Assembly: GCA_014239155.1 (NCBI GenBank)
Contig: JAAZZQ010000037.1
Location: 112,799-176,798 of the forward strand
Length of the DNA stretch: 64,000 bases
Direction of reading: 5' to 3'
From: Lachnospiraceae bacterium
GTDB lineage: Bacteria > Bacillota > Clostridia > Lachnospirales > Lachnospiraceae
In this document: piece by piece, positions 35,379 through 44,743 of the stretch
How the letters are laid out: every line of letters starts with the position of its first letter
How positions within the stretch are numbered: position 1 is the stretch's first letter
The notes under the pieces: generated by a model
Database searches by the model: none
What the model saw: only the letters and a program-made list of their open reading frames with translations
What the model was told of the DNA's origin: nothing
Position numbers and translations under genes: made by a program

Positions 35379-36272
35379 ATGGAAAATTCATTTTTTGTCG
35401 AGTTTCCCACAATGGAGGTGGAAGACCTCCACATTAACAACTTTGGTTACTCTGTCACCAAACCCTGTCATAAGTTTGGTCCTGCTGTCCGAAATTTTTA
35501 CCTTATTCACTATATCCTCGAAGGACAAGGAGAATTTTTTGTCAATGGAAACTGTTACAAACTTACAAAAGGACAGGGATTTCTTATAGAACCTGACTAT
35601 CAGACTGTGTACATGTCTGATGCCATAACTCCTTGGACTTACGTGTGGGTTGGTTTTTCCGGCAAAAGAGCAAAAGAAACGCTCAATACCCTTGGGCTTT
35701 GTCAAGATTTCCCCATTTTTACTTGCAGTGAAAATCAACATCCTGAGAAATATGTGATGGATATGTTGCAGCACAACAATGCCAGCTCCAATGACCAATA
35801 CCGACAAATGGCAATGCTCTACCTCTTTTTTTCCTGTCTTGCAAAGACGAATAAAGATAAGGATCACTGTCCCCCTAACGAGAATGTGTATGTTATGCAT
35901 GCAATTCGCTACATTCAGAATCATTATAGCGAACCATTGCAGATTGAGGAAATTGCCCAATACGTCGGTTTGAACAGAAGCTATTTAAGTACCCTGTTTA
36001 AAGAACACACCGGGCAATCACCCATAAAGTATTTACAGACCTTTCGCCTTACTAAAGCTGCACATTTACTTTCCATGACACAACTTTCTATTGCCAGCAT
36101 TGCTTTCTCTTGTGGTTATCAAGAACCGGAATCCTTTTGCAAGGCATTCCGGCAACTCATAGGACTCTCACCCAGTAAATATCGGATTCAGGAACAGTCC
36201 AAAACAGAAGATAACCGAAGAAAAATAAACCCGCTTTCCGAAAACGGTACAGATATTTCTACATTGCTGTAA
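35379..36272 (+). CDS. AraC family regulator of galactoside use
   Basis: 297 residues: an N-terminal cupin-like sugar-binding part (about 15-110) and a C-terminal pair of AraC HTH motifs (about 178-275; IEEIAQYVGLNRSYLSTLFK and IASIAFSCGYQEPESFCKAF). It resembles MsmR/RafR activators of raffinose and melibiose genes. ATG 35379 follows CGGAGGG. Its 3' end overlaps the convergent alpha-galactosidase gene by 14 bases. It probably activates the GPH transporter and alpha-galactosidase genes. Confidence 0.88.
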   Translation: MENSFFVEFPTMEVEDLHINNFGYSVTKPCHKFGPAVRNFYLIHYILEGQGEFFVNGNCYKLTKGQGFLIEPDYQTVYMSDAITPWTYVWVGFSGKRAKETLNTLGLCQDFPIFTCSENQHPEKYVMDMLQHNNASSNDQYRQMAMLYLFFSCLAKTNKDKDHCPPNENVYVMHAIRYIQNHYSEPLQIEEIAQYVGLNRSYLSTLFKEHTGQSPIKYLQTFRLTKAAHLLSMTQLSIASIAFSCGYQEPESFCKAFRQLIGLSPSKYRIQEQSKTEDNRRKINPLSENGTDISTLL

Positions 36273-38484
36273 TTTCATACAGAACTGACCGAAAATCTTG
36301 GCAGCCGCCAGTTCCGTCAATAATCTGCCCTGATGATTTGTCTTCCAGCATAAGTCCATACTGCATCAATTCATCACCATAGGCATCGTAGGATAAAAAT
36401 CGACTCTCAATATGATATTTCTGCTCTGGCAAAAGACCATAGAGAGTCAGGCGTCTGTATGGACCATTAATTTCACTCAATATGCGCGTCATTGTCACAA
36501 GTGCTCGTTTTCCGTCCATAGCTACAATTTCCCATGCGGCGAAATTTGTTTCAAAAGGACTACACAACCGATAGAAATTACCCTCTGATATTAGTTTTCT
36601 GTTTTCCTTGTAAAACACAACCTGCTTTTTTACAATTTCGATTTCCTCACAGTCAAGCTTATTCAAATCCAGCTCGTAGCCAAACGCACCTGTACATGCC
36701 ACATTTCCTCTTGTCTCAATCGGCGTGGTACGTCCTACCTGTTCATTGGGGCAAGCAGAGACATGAGCCCCCATACAACTCAACGGATATACCAAACTAG
36801 TACCATACTGAATTTTCAATCGCTCGACGGCATCAGAGTCATCAGACACCCAGCCTTGTGGCGCATAGTAAAGCATTCCCGCATCAAACCGTCCACCGCC
36901 GCTAGAACATGACTCAATTAGCAGACTTGGAAATGCTTGTATCAAACGTTCATGCAAATCATAGACACCCAAAATATACCGATGAAAGATTTCCCCCTGT
37001 TGTTCTGCAGGATACACCTCAGAGTAACACTCGCTGATAGAACGATTCATATCCCACTTAATGTAACTAATCTTTGCTTTTGACAACAGCGCATACATTT
37101 GCTCATATATTGCATCCACCACTTCTTTTCGTGAAAAGTCTAGAACAAACTGATTTCTACCATGTGAAGTACTGCGTTTGGGTGTTGCAATAATATAATC
37201 TGGATGACTTCTAAAAAAGTCACTGTCTTTGTTAACCATTTCTGGCTCAAACCACAAACCAAATTTCATGCCGAGTGCTTCTATCTTTTCCGAAAGACCT
37301 TCAATTCCATTTGGAAGTTTTTGCGTGTTTGCCTTCCAGTCACCAAGTCCACGCTTATCATCACACCGCGCACCAAACCATCCATCATCCAGAACAAACA
37401 ACTCTATGCCGCACTCTTTTGCCTTGGCTGCAAATAAAATCAAATCATCTTCCACATAGTTAAACTGCGTAGCTTCCCAATTGTTAATCAAAACAGGTCG
37501 TTCCCTGTCTCGCCAATATCCCCGTGCCAGACGTCTTCGATACAAATGATGAAATTGTTGACTCATACCATTTAATCCAGTGCTAGAATAAACCATAACT
37601 GATTCTGGTGTAGTAAAGTCTGATTCTGGACTCAATTTCCACTGAAATCCAAAGGGATTAATACCCATCATAATGCGCAATACTTGATAGTTGTCCACCT
37701 CCACTTGCGCAAGAAAGTTTCCACTATAAATCAGGCTAAATCCATATGCCTCTCCACTCTGTTCTGTAGTATGTTTTCTTTTTAGTGCTAGAAATGGATT
37801 GTGCTGATGAGAGGAATTGCCGCGCATACTGGACACAGCAGTAACTCCCGGTTGCAAATCGCGCATGTAAATATGTCTCTCTCTCGCCCATGCACCAGAC
37901 AGTTGTACACTCTGAAAATCTGCATCTGGAAAATCAACGCTCATGCTCATTGCCCTATTAATCATCAATGTCTCCTCGCCATGATTGACAAAACGAACAT
38001 TTCTTGCAATTGCATCAACATCTCGAAAAATACTATAGGAAATAATAACCTCAAGTGCTCTTACTGGATCCCACATAAAAATCTCGATAGTAGCAGCCTC
38101 TTTTTCATCCTCCACATAAGTAGCCGGCAATCCCGTAAGTTTCTTTTTTCCCTGAATAAGTTCATAACGTTGATACTCTAGCTTACAGATGCGGCTCCCA
38201 TCACTCCCCTGAATTTCCATAGCAGGATAGCGATAGTCGGAAGTACCATAGCAGGGGTATTCCTGCTGCAAATGCTCGTAGGAAGTATAGAGGTCACCCT
38301 CTGTTATGTATGTTGTCATAGGACGATGTGCCTTTTCGACCAAATGAAGGTAATTTCCCCTCGGGTTAAGTACCTTTCCAAAATATAGATGACCAAGCTG
38401 CCCGCTTTCCATAACATAAAACAAATAACTGATTCGACCATTGTTCAAATGGAATACTTTTTCCTGTTCATTTACAATAATCAT
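36259..38484 (-). CDS. GH36 alpha-galactosidase
   Basis: About 741 residues, cytoplasmic. The GH36 nucleophile Asp is in KWDMNR (about 476) and the acid/base Asp in SDDSDA (about 547). LFVLDDGWFG and ESCSSGGGRFDAGMLYY also fit the family. It hydrolyses melibiose, raffinose-family sugars and related alpha-galactosides. AAAGGAG lies nine bases from ATG 38484; ATG 38490 is also possible. It is downstream of the sugar symporter on the same strand, so the two are likely one operon. Its 3' end overlaps araC. Confidence 0.95.
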   Translation of the reverse strand: MIIVNEQEKVFHLNNGRISYLFYVMESGQLGHLYFGKVLNPRGNYLHLVEKAHRPMTTYITEGDLYTSYEHLQQEYPCYGTSDYRYPAMEIQGSDGSRICKLEYQRYELIQGKKKLTGLPATYVEDEKEAATIEIFMWDPVRALEVIISYSIFRDVDAIARNVRFVNHGEETLMINRAMSMSVDFPDADFQSVQLSGAWARERHIYMRDLQPGVTAVSSMRGNSSHQHNPFLALKRKHTTEQSGEAYGFSLIYSGNFLAQVEVDNYQVLRIMMGINPFGFQWKLSPESDFTTPESVMVYSSTGLNGMSQQFHHLYRRRLARGYWRDRERPVLINNWEATQFNYVEDDLILFAAKAKECGIELFVLDDGWFGARCDDKRGLGDWKANTQKLPNGIEGLSEKIEALGMKFGLWFEPEMVNKDSDFFRSHPDYIIATPKRSTSHGRNQFVLDFSRKEVVDAIYEQMYALLSKAKISYIKWDMNRSISECYSEVYPAEQQGEIFHRYILGVYDLHERLIQAFPSLLIESCSSGGGRFDAGMLYYAPQGWVSDDSDAVERLKIQYGTSLVYPLSCMGAHVSACPNEQVGRTTPIETRGNVACTGAFGYELDLNKLDCEEIEIVKKQVVFYKENRKLISEGNFYRLCSPFETNFAAWEIVAMDGKRALVTMTRILSEINGPYRRLTLYGLLPEQKYHIESRFLSYDAYGDELMQYGLMLEDKSSGQIIDGTGGCQDFRSVLYEITAM

Positions 38485-38529
38485 ACACATACGCTCCTTT
38501 ATTTTTATATCTTATTCCCATTAAACTTC

Positions 38530-39945
38530 CTAATTCGCATGTAGTCTGTGGATTTCCCTTGTCAATTCTTCCAAACGTTTTCCTTTTAATTGATAGCCAA
38601 ACTTAAAAATTAGAAAGCTCAAAACTGCAAGGATTATCGGAAGAATAAACATCAAAATACGGATTCCTGTAATGGTGGAGGCAGTCTGGTTTCCTGCCAT
38701 CTGTGGATTATATCCCACTAACTCCAGCCCAACACCCGTAAACAGTGCCGCAAGTGCAGAAGCCATCTTCATCAAGAAAGTCTGTGCAGAACAAGTTACA
38801 CTTTCGTTTCTTTTTCCGAACTTTACTTCTCCATAATCAATGACATCGGCAATGCAGCAGGTTGTTGTCCCAATTGACAAACCAGAACCAAAAAACAATA
38901 GACAGCAAGATACAATGACGCCCATTGCACTTGCAGGTGCCACAAAACCTAAAATGAGAAGCAGTACTAGCCCAACAATTGGAAGTCCACATGCCAACGC
39001 ATACACTTTTTCACGGTCAATTTTTTTGGCAATTAGTGGAAAACAAAATAATCCTGCCATCTCTGCTAAAATCGTGAACCCAAACACGGAGTACAGGGCA
39101 GCATTTCCGCAGACCTCCTTAAAATAATAAACTGCAAACGCTTTTAGTACTTGTGTGCAGAGATTAAATGTCAGCAGCAATCCAATAAAGGCAACCAACT
39201 GATCATTTTTAATAATAACTGCAAATGCTTCCTTTAGATTTGTTTTCTGCACATTTGCGGTCAATGTGGATTCTTCCTTTACATTGAATACTGTAATCCC
39301 AATTGTGACAATAAACAAAGCTGCAATTGCAATTGCGCAGTATGTAAAACCTGTCTCACTAATATTGAGAGTGCCTCCATTTTTCTGTTGTTGAAGAATT
39401 GTTGTATCCCCCGCCATATGGTTAAAGAAATCAATAAAGTTTAGACCAAATGTACAAATAATAAAACCGCCCAGACTTGCAAAAATTCTTGGTATCACTG
39501 ATATTTTCTCTCGCTCATGTGGGTCACTTGACAAATTTGGAAGCCATGACCAATATGGTACATCCATAATGGTGTAAGTCATTCCATACACAATATACAT
39601 AACAGATACATAGATACATTTTGTTTTCATGTCCACAATTCCAAATGTAGTGAACAACAATACAAACGCAATAGAGTTTAACAGTGTTCCAACAATCAAC
39701 CAGATGCGAAACTTTCCATATTTTGTCTTTGTGTTATCAACAATCATTCCCATGACAGGATCATTGACCGCATCCCACATCCTTGCAACAAAGAATAATG
39801 TACCTACAAAACCAGCAGCAATTCCAAGTGTGTCCGTCAGATACAACATCAAGAACGCCCCTACAAGATTCACAATTGCATCCTTTCCAATTGCTCCAAT
39901 ACCAAAACACCATTTTTCTTTTGGCGCTCTCATTTGTTCATTCAT
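38530..39945 (-). CDS. GPH family (MelB-like) sugar:cation symporter
   Basis: 471 residues with about twelve membrane helices. The N-terminal signature has [24 protein letters not shown] (about 57-80), the conserved Asp-containing helix and loop of MelB-type melibiose, lactose and raffinose transporters. ATG 39945 follows AAGGAGGG. It is first in the operon with the alpha-galactosidase, so an alpha-galactoside such as melibiose is the inferred substrate. The promoter region carries two adjacent palindromes. Confidence 0.92.
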   Translation of the reverse strand: MNEQMRAPKEKWCFGIGAIGKDAIVNLVGAFLMLYLTDTLGIAAGFVGTLFFVARMWDAVNDPVMGMIVDNTKTKYGKFRIWLIVGTLLNSIAFVLLFTTFGIVDMKTKCIYVSVMYIVYGMTYTIMDVPYWSWLPNLSSDPHEREKISVIPRIFASLGGFIICTFGLNFIDFFNHMAGDTTILQQQKNGGTLNISETGFTYCAIAIAALFIVTIGITVFNVKEESTLTANVQKTNLKEAFAVIIKNDQLVAFIGLLLTFNLCTQVLKAFAVYYFKEVCGNAALYSVFGFTILAEMAGLFCFPLIAKKIDREKVYALACGLPIVGLVLLLILGFVAPASAMGVIVSCCLLFFGSGLSIGTTTCCIADVIDYGEVKFGKRNESVTCSAQTFLMKMASALAALFTGVGLELVGYNPQMAGNQTASTITGIRILMFILPIILAVLSFLIFKFGYQLKGKRLEELTREIHRLHAN

Positions 39946-39983
39946 AAAAGTTCCCTCCTTGATAAAAAATATTTATTCAATTG

Positions 39984-40010
39984 AGAACCGGTTCTTTTGA
40001 TAATATTATC
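39984..40010 (-). promoter_or_regulatory. Adjacent palindromes upstream of the GPH-GH36 operon
   Basis: AGAACCGGTTCT (39984-39995) and GATAATATTATC (39999-40010) are two perfect 12-bp palindromes three bases apart, 39-65 bases upstream of the symporter start. The first has the centre of a LacI/GalR-type operator; the second probably overlaps the -10 region. The local regulator is AraC-type, so the first site may bind a different repressor or a catabolite regulator. Confidence 0.5.
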
Positions 40011-40143
40011 TTATCATAAATTGCTAAAAATCTTATGTATCTATTTTTCTATCATCTGTCCATTTGTTAGATTTCCTTATATTCGTTTCCTTTTCACATA
40101 TCACTCATTCTCTTGCTTTTTTGTCATCACCACAAATCCATTT

Positions 40144-40839
40144 CTAAACATCTAATAATTTTGCTGAGCTTTTTGTATCATGCTCTTTAAGGCGATCCTC
40201 ACGCAGCCAGCAAATATCCTCCTCTGACGGCGATTCATAGGCAGCACATATTTTGAAATGCGACTGCGCTTTATCACAGACATATGCAAAACTGATTTGT
40301 AGCATCCATTCTCCCGGTGTGATTGCAATCTGTTCCTGCACAGAAATATCCTGCATAATTTCATTTCCTATCTTCTCAAAATGATAGACTTGCTCTTTGT
40401 CCGGCGATATCACATCCACAATAACCTGCTCACCATCTGGAAATATATTTTTTCTATTTTTTGCAATCAGATCAAAATAAGAAATTCCCAAATTCACTAC
40501 ATTATCCTCATACACATAAAAAGACCACTTTCCCCCTGTTACAATTGGAGTCATTGGTTTTTGAAATGCTGTATCCACGCGAAATATAATGCCCTGATCG
40601 ATATCTGCAAGCAACTCCTTCTCTGTCAGATAATACTCGTATCTTACTGAATCATCCTCAAAGGTCTCTACAAGCTCTGGCAAATCCACTTGATTCGGCT
40701 CTTGCTCATTCACTTTCTGCTGTTCCATTTCCTGTATTTCTATCTCTTTTGCCACACTCTCCAACTTCACAGAATTATCACATCCTGTCAATTAAAAAAT
40801 GCTGATACTTAACATTACAGAAAAATGCTGTTTCTTCAT
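40144..40839 (-). pseudogene. Lipoprotein gene with a nonsense codon in its signal peptide
   Basis: ATG 40839 has a good GGGGG ribosome binding site and opens a signal peptide (MKKQHFSVMLSISIF). Codon 16 is TAA (40792-40794), followed in frame by LTGCDNSV, a perfect lipobox. The remaining ~215 residues are open to 40144 and closely match the exported protein at 21531-22253. One base change restores a full lipoprotein. Without read-through it would not be exported, so it is called a pseudogene. It lies 31 bases downstream of the DNA glycosylase gene. Confidence 0.8.
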
Positions 40840-40870
40840 ATAAAAATACCCCCTATTTTTCATCACTCTT

Positions 40871-41473
40871 CTATGCTTCCCGATCTCGCCTCTTTCGAAC
40901 AGTATCCGCTCTCTCCAAAATTTCCTTGTAACGGAAACAGCTCTCTACATGGTCATTTATCACACCACATGCTTGCAGGTGCGAATAGACTGTGACTGAA
41001 CCAAGATACTTAAATCCCCGTTTCTTCAAATCATTACTGACCGCATCGGAAAGCCCATTTCTCGCCGGAAGATTGCCTTTCTGATGCCCCATGTACAGAA
41101 TCGTCTTTCCCTTAGAAAATTGCCACAAATATGCGCTGAAAGAACCAAACTCCTCTCGCACTTTCAAAAAGCACTGCGCATTATAAATCACCGCCTCAAT
41201 TTTCCTGCGCGACCGAATCATACCATCTGTTGCAAGAATCCGCTGAATATCTGTCTCTGTATATGATGCTACCTTCTGATAGTCAAATTCATCAAAACAT
41301 GCATTAAAAATTTCTCTCTTCTGAATCATCATATTCCAGTTCAAACCGCACTGCATCACTTCCATTATCAAAAATGCAAACTGTTTTCTGTCATCATGCA
41401 GCGGAACCCCCCACTCCTCGTCATGGTAGCATATCATCTTTTCACTGCTCATACACCATGCACACCGTTCCAT
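40871..41473 (-). CDS. tag: DNA-3-methyladenine glycosylase I
   Basis: 200 residues of the Tag family, which excises 3-methyladenine in base excision repair. It begins MERCAWCMSSEKMICYHDEEWG, the conserved start with Cys of the zinc site, and has CGLNWNMMIQKRE (about 43-55) and the closing His/Cys (CGVINDHVESCFRY). ATG 41473 follows TGGAGG; a longer frame to 41488 is less likely. Alone or cotranscribed with the broken lipoprotein gene downstream. Confidence 0.95.
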   Translation of the reverse strand: MERCAWCMSSEKMICYHDEEWGVPLHDDRKQFAFLIMEVMQCGLNWNMMIQKREIFNACFDEFDYQKVASYTETDIQRILATDGMIRSRRKIEAVIYNAQCFLKVREEFGSFSAYLWQFSKGKTILYMGHQKGNLPARNGLSDAVSNDLKKRGFKYLGSVTVYSHLQACGVINDHVESCFRYKEILERADTVRKRRDREA

Positions 41474-41663
41474 ATACAATACCTCCATATTTTTAATCGA
41501 TTGTCAAATTACTCTTCCTACTTCAAATTATAATGTAATCTTCTATAATGCACAAGAATTTAGAAAATTGTAAATAAAACTCACTGTAACAGTTGTCCCT
41601 TTTTCCACCTCTACAAAAGAAGTGAAAATCATGCGTCAAAATAGACAAATATTGGCTTTTTAA

Positions 41664-41713
41664 TTGACAAATAGCCTTTTTACACTATAATAAGAATTAG
41701 AATAATTCTAATT
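41664..41713 (+). promoter_or_regulatory. Promoter with a perfect Per/Fur-type box upstream of perR
   Basis: TTGACA (41664-41669) and TATAAT (41686-41691) are 16 bases apart. Directly after the -10 lies AATTAGAATAATTCTAATT (41695-41713), a perfect 9-1-9 palindrome that contains the PerR-box pattern TTAGAATNATTCTAA. A repressor bound here would cover the transcription start, so PerR autoregulation is strongly suggested. Confidence 0.88.
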
Positions 41714-41731
41714 TATTGTGAAAGGAACTCT

Positions 41732-42127
41732 ATGACAAAAAATGCGAAACAAATATTGGAAATCATTAATGCATCTCGAGAACATTTATCTGCCGAACAA
41801 ATCTTTTTTGATCTAAAAAAAACAAATAAAAAAGTAGTCCTTGCCACTGTGTACAATAATTTAACCTCTTTGTACAAACAGGGACTTATCCGAAAAATTT
41901 CGGTGGAAGGATTTCCCGACCGCTATGACAATATTATTCGACATGATCATCTTGTGTGTAGAAATTGTGGAAAATTGTCCGATATCCTTTTAGACGACCT
42001 GACAGAAAAACTGCAAAGCCAATTGGGTATCCACATGCTCTCCTACGACTTAAAGATTAACTATATATGCGAAGAATGCGCCAAAAAGCAAAATGAGTCA
42101 AAAAATTGTTCCGTTGATTTAGATTGA
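41732..42127 (+). CDS. perR: PerR-type peroxide-sensing Fur family regulator
   Basis: 131 residues. An N-terminal winged helix (about 1-75) is followed by a metal domain with HDHLVCRNCGKL (about 70-81) and CEECAKK (about 112-118), the four-Cys structural zinc site. PDRYDNIIRHDHL fits PerR, where oxidation of a metal-binding His senses peroxide. The perfect Per box at its promoter supports PerR over Fur. ATG 41732 follows AAAGGA. A chemoreceptor gene lies downstream with its own promoter. Confidence 0.85.
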   Translation: MTKNAKQILEIINASREHLSAEQIFFDLKKTNKKVVLATVYNNLTSLYKQGLIRKISVEGFPDRYDNIIRHDHLVCRNCGKLSDILLDDLTEKLQSQLGIHMLSYDLKINYICEECAKKQNESKNCSVDLD

Positions 42128-42151
42128 CAAAAAATATATAAAGTTTATAAT
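42124..42151 (+). promoter_or_regulatory. Promoter between perR and the CZB chemoreceptor
   Basis: TTGACA (42124-42129), overlapping the perR stop codon, and TATAAT (42146-42151), 16 bases apart. The leader would be about 170 bases. It contains a hairpin ATAAGTTTT/AAAACTTAT (42169-42190). Confidence 0.65.
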
Positions 42152-42240
42152 ATTATATGGTATATTTTATAAGTTTTTGCCAAAACTTATGTTCTAAAAT
42201 TGATATTATTTATGTATTTATAGATCGTGTTTATGCAATA

Positions 42241-42279
42241 TTTACAAAATATTAACGGATATTTGTAAAATCTTTTTTT
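42241..42279 (+). terminator. AT-rich stem-loop with T run in the chemoreceptor leader
   Basis: TTTACAAAATAT and ATATTTGTAAA pair with one bulge around TAACGG, followed by CTTTTTTTG. It is terminator-shaped and lies 49 bases before the chemoreceptor start. It may end perR transcripts or attenuate the chemoreceptor message. Confidence 0.45.
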
Positions 42280-42327
42280 GTAACGCGATTGTATTATGAA
42301 CGACAATTACTGAAAGGAACTATCACT

Positions 42328-43782
42328 ATGAAAATTAGAAAAAAAACTTCCGATATGGCGATTGAGTCCATCTCCAAACTTGTGGAAATGAACTATAATC
42401 CCCGAAATGGAGAACTCAATAACATTCATCAACGTCTTATAAATGGACGAAAAGAATTTGCGCAGGCTGCAACAAAAACTATGGATGCAGTTATTCACAT
42501 GAGTGCTATGGATTTAACGTTAGAAGCCAACGCCGCCATTATAGAACAAACCAATACTTCAATTGCCACTGCAGTAAACACTATCAATGAAGCTGCAGAT
42601 TCCACTGCAAAAATTACTTCAGAAGTATCAAAAGCACATGAAAACTTGACTTCAACCATTATCGAAGTATCCGGTGAATCCAGCCATATCATGGAAGATA
42701 TCCACGCCTGCGAAAACGAACTAACTTCTATCTCTGGATTATCTTCCACTGCTATCTCCACTGCGCAAGAAATGAAAACGGATATTAAAAGTTTGATTCA
42801 AATTGTCCATGATATGACAGAAGCCATCGCAGCAATTAACTCTATTTCTGTTCAGACCAATCTTCTGGCATTAAATGCCTCTATCGAAGCCGCGCGGGCA
42901 GGTGATGCGGGCAAGGGATTCTCTGTTGTCGCACAAGAGATTCGTTGTCTTGCAGAAGAGGCAAAAGCGCTAACTGGACGCATGGGAACCCTTGTTTCCA
43001 ATATTCAGGAAGCTTCCCGCAAGAGTTCTAACAGCGTAGACACCACTGTCAATGAACTAGAACATATCAACGAAAATATTCAGAATGTATGGAAAATTAC
43101 TGCGGACAATCGCAAGAGCATGGACCATATTGCTGATTCTGTCTCCTCCCTCGCCGCCGTCAGCGAAGAAATTAGTAGTTCTATGCATGAATTAGACCAA
43201 CAGATGCAACATGTTAACTGCGAGTGTCAAAATCTACAAAATAACATTACATCTCTTGCACTTTGTAGCAATTCAATTACAGAACTAGTACAGCCATCCA
43301 AAGAAATAGAACAACACCTAGAAGAATCGACAAAAATTATGGGTGCTATGGTGCAAGATACATTTTACATGCTAGATAATCAGGTTCTCTTAAACTGGAT
43401 TAACAGCGCAGTTGAAGCACACCGTAATTGGCTAAATATTTTAAAAGAAATGGCACACACCAAAACGTTAAAAATTTTGCAGACTGACTGCACAAAATGT
43501 GGACTCGGTCATTTTTATTATGCGTTTAAGCCGGTCAATCCACAGATTATTAATATCTGGAAAGGACTGGAAAATAAACATAAGGAATTACATTCCTATG
43601 GAGTGGAAATGATTAACGCCATTCAATCAGAACAAAACAGCAATTTACAACAAATTTATGAAAAAGCAGAATCCTGTTCTAAAACGTTAATTGCTGATTT
43701 TCACACAATAACTCAAATTATTGAGTCCTTAACCAAAAATAATATTCGTGTCTTTGAGGAACAAACAATACCGATCGCATGA
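42328..43782 (+). CDS. Soluble chemoreceptor with C-terminal CZB zinc-binding domain
   Basis: 484 residues, no membrane helix, so cytoplasmic. The signalling domain carries the conserved tip [18 protein letters not shown] (about 175-200) flanked by coiled coil. The C-terminus (about 350-430) is a chemoreceptor zinc-binding (CZB) domain: AHRNWL, then [11 protein letters not shown], then HKELHSYG supply the His-Cys-His-His ligands. CZB domains in other bacteria regulate signalling in response to zinc or hypochlorite oxidation of the zinc-bound Cys. ATG 42328 follows AAAGGA. Its place next to perR suggests redox or metal sensing. Confidence 0.9.
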   Translation: MKIRKKTSDMAIESISKLVEMNYNPRNGELNNIHQRLINGRKEFAQAATKTMDAVIHMSAMDLTLEANAAIIEQTNTSIATAVNTINEAADSTAKITSEVSKAHENLTSTIIEVSGESSHIMEDIHACENELTSISGLSSTAISTAQEMKTDIKSLIQIVHDMTEAIAAINSISVQTNLLALNASIEAARAGDAGKGFSVVAQEIRCLAEEAKALTGRMGTLVSNIQEASRKSSNSVDTTVNELEHINENIQNVWKITADNRKSMDHIADSVSSLAAVSEEISSSMHELDQQMQHVNCECQNLQNNITSLALCSNSITELVQPSKEIEQHLEESTKIMGAMVQDTFYMLDNQVLLNWINSAVEAHRNWLNILKEMAHTKTLKILQTDCTKCGLGHFYYAFKPVNPQIINIWKGLENKHKELHSYGVEMINAIQSEQNSNLQQIYEKAESCSKTLIADFHTITQIIESLTKNNIRVFEEQTIPIA

Positions 43783-43873
43783 ACACAATTATGATACATA
43801 TCTGGCAGAAAACATTTCTTAGAATAATTTTGCATGACTCGATATTTACAACAGAAAATTAAAGACTAAACTG

Positions 43874-44161
43874 TTATGAAAAATCATAAATGTATTTTTC
43901 AAAGGGGGATTTTGTATCATCAAATGTAACTTTGACTTCTGGCATGACAAAACCAAAAGACTCACTTGCCCACTGAATCGCACTGGCTGTAAACGCCTCA
44001 TTTTGAATGTCACAATCTAAAAAATGAATACTCCGCAAGGTTATTACACGAGGGTGATTCTGTACTGCATTTAATATATCTGCACTTACAATCCTTAATC
44101 CCTCACAGTAACATAACACTTGTTCCTCTACCAACTGTTGACTTTTTGGCCAAGGCAACAA
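43874..44161 (-). CDS. Possible small protein or gene remnant
   Basis: A 95-codon frame with protein-like composition (NHPRVITLRSIHFLDCDIQN, WASESFGFVMPEVKV). The only starts are TTG codons near 44161 without a ribosome binding site. It could be the C-terminal part of a truncated gene. It lies between the chemoreceptor gene and tRNA-Pro. I do not recognise a family. Confidence 0.35.
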   Translation of the reverse strand: MLPWPKSQQLVEEQVLCYCEGLRIVSADILNAVQNHPRVITLRSIHFLDCDIQNEAFTASAIQWASESFGFVMPEVKVTFDDTKSPFEKYIYDFS

Positions 44162-44237
44162 TGATGTATAGAAATATAAAAAAAGCGTGAATGATAACCT
44201 ATGCCAGACAAAAGATATTAAAAAATTTAAAAAGTAC

Positions 44238-44265
44238 TTGATTTTTTGAATAAATCAAGTATAAT
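44238..44265 (+). promoter_or_regulatory. Promoter of tRNA-Pro
   Basis: TTGATT (44238-44243) and TATAAT (44260-44265) with a 16-base spacer. The spacer and -35 form an inverted repeat ACTTGATT/AATCAAGT. About 25 bases precede the mature tRNA. Confidence 0.75.
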
Positions 44266-44295
44266 AGATTCGTAACTATTTGGAAGTAGTTATTT

Positions 44296-44369
44296 CGTTG
44301 CGTGGCTCAGTTTGGTAGAGCGCTGCGTTCGGGACGCAGAGGCCGCAAGTTCGAATCTTGTCGCAACGA
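44296..44369 (+). tRNA. tRNA-Pro (anticodon CGG)
   Basis: A 74-base cloverleaf: acceptor CGTTGCG/CGCAACG, D stem GCTC/GAGC, anticodon stem CTGCG/CGCAG with loop TTCGGGA (anticodon CGG), and T arm GCAAG-TTCGAAT-CTTGT. The discriminator base is A; CCA is not encoded. It reads proline CCG codons. Promoter and terminator are both close by, so it is a single-gene transcript. Confidence 0.96.
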
Positions 44370-44395
44370 CTCGTTGAAAGCAATGTTTCGCATAG

Positions 44396-44435
44396 AAAAC
44401 ACTGGGTTTTTAGGAAATCATCCAGTGTTTTTTTG
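44396..44435 (+). terminator. Terminator of tRNA-Pro
   Basis: AAAACACTGG (44396-44405) pairs with CCAGTGTTTT (44422-44431) and the T run continues to about 44434. Confidence 0.88.
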
Positions 44436-44468
44436 TGTTTGAAAAAAAGCAGGATCAATAAAATTTAA

Positions 44469-44669
44469 GTGATATATAACAGAGAACTTTTAGAGAAATA
44501 TATCGTGAAATTAGAAAAACACTGTTCGGAGTGGTTATATAGTTTAAGAACATTTAAACATATTTCAGCGAGACATTTAGACAAAAGCATAGAGAATATA
44601 ATGATGACATTAATACATGAAATGGTACATTTCTACTGCCAGTTACATGATAGCAACAAGAAACCCTAA
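44469..44669 (+). pseudogene. N-terminal fragment of a SprT-like metalloprotease gene
   Basis: 66 codons ending in IHEMVHFYCQLHD, the HExxH zinc-binding helix of SprT-like proteases. In intact members a further ~90 residues with a third zinc ligand and often a zinc ribbon follow; here a stop comes about ten codons later. The start would be GTG 44469 without a good ribosome binding site, and only about 35 bases separate it from the tRNA terminator. It is most likely a truncated remnant. Confidence 0.65.
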
Positions 44670-44671
44670 CA

Positions 44672-44708
44672 AAAAATCACCTACAGGAAAATCCTGTAGG
44701 TGATTTTT
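44672..44708. terminator. Bidirectional terminator between the SprT remnant and the giant surface protein
   Basis: AAAAATCACCTACAGG (44672-44687) and CCTGTAGGTGATTTTT (44693-44708) form a perfect 16-bp stem with a 5-base loop and T/A tails on both sides. Confidence 0.92.
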
Positions 44709-44743
44709 AATTGTAACAGTTCGGAGATTATTACTTGTCAAAC

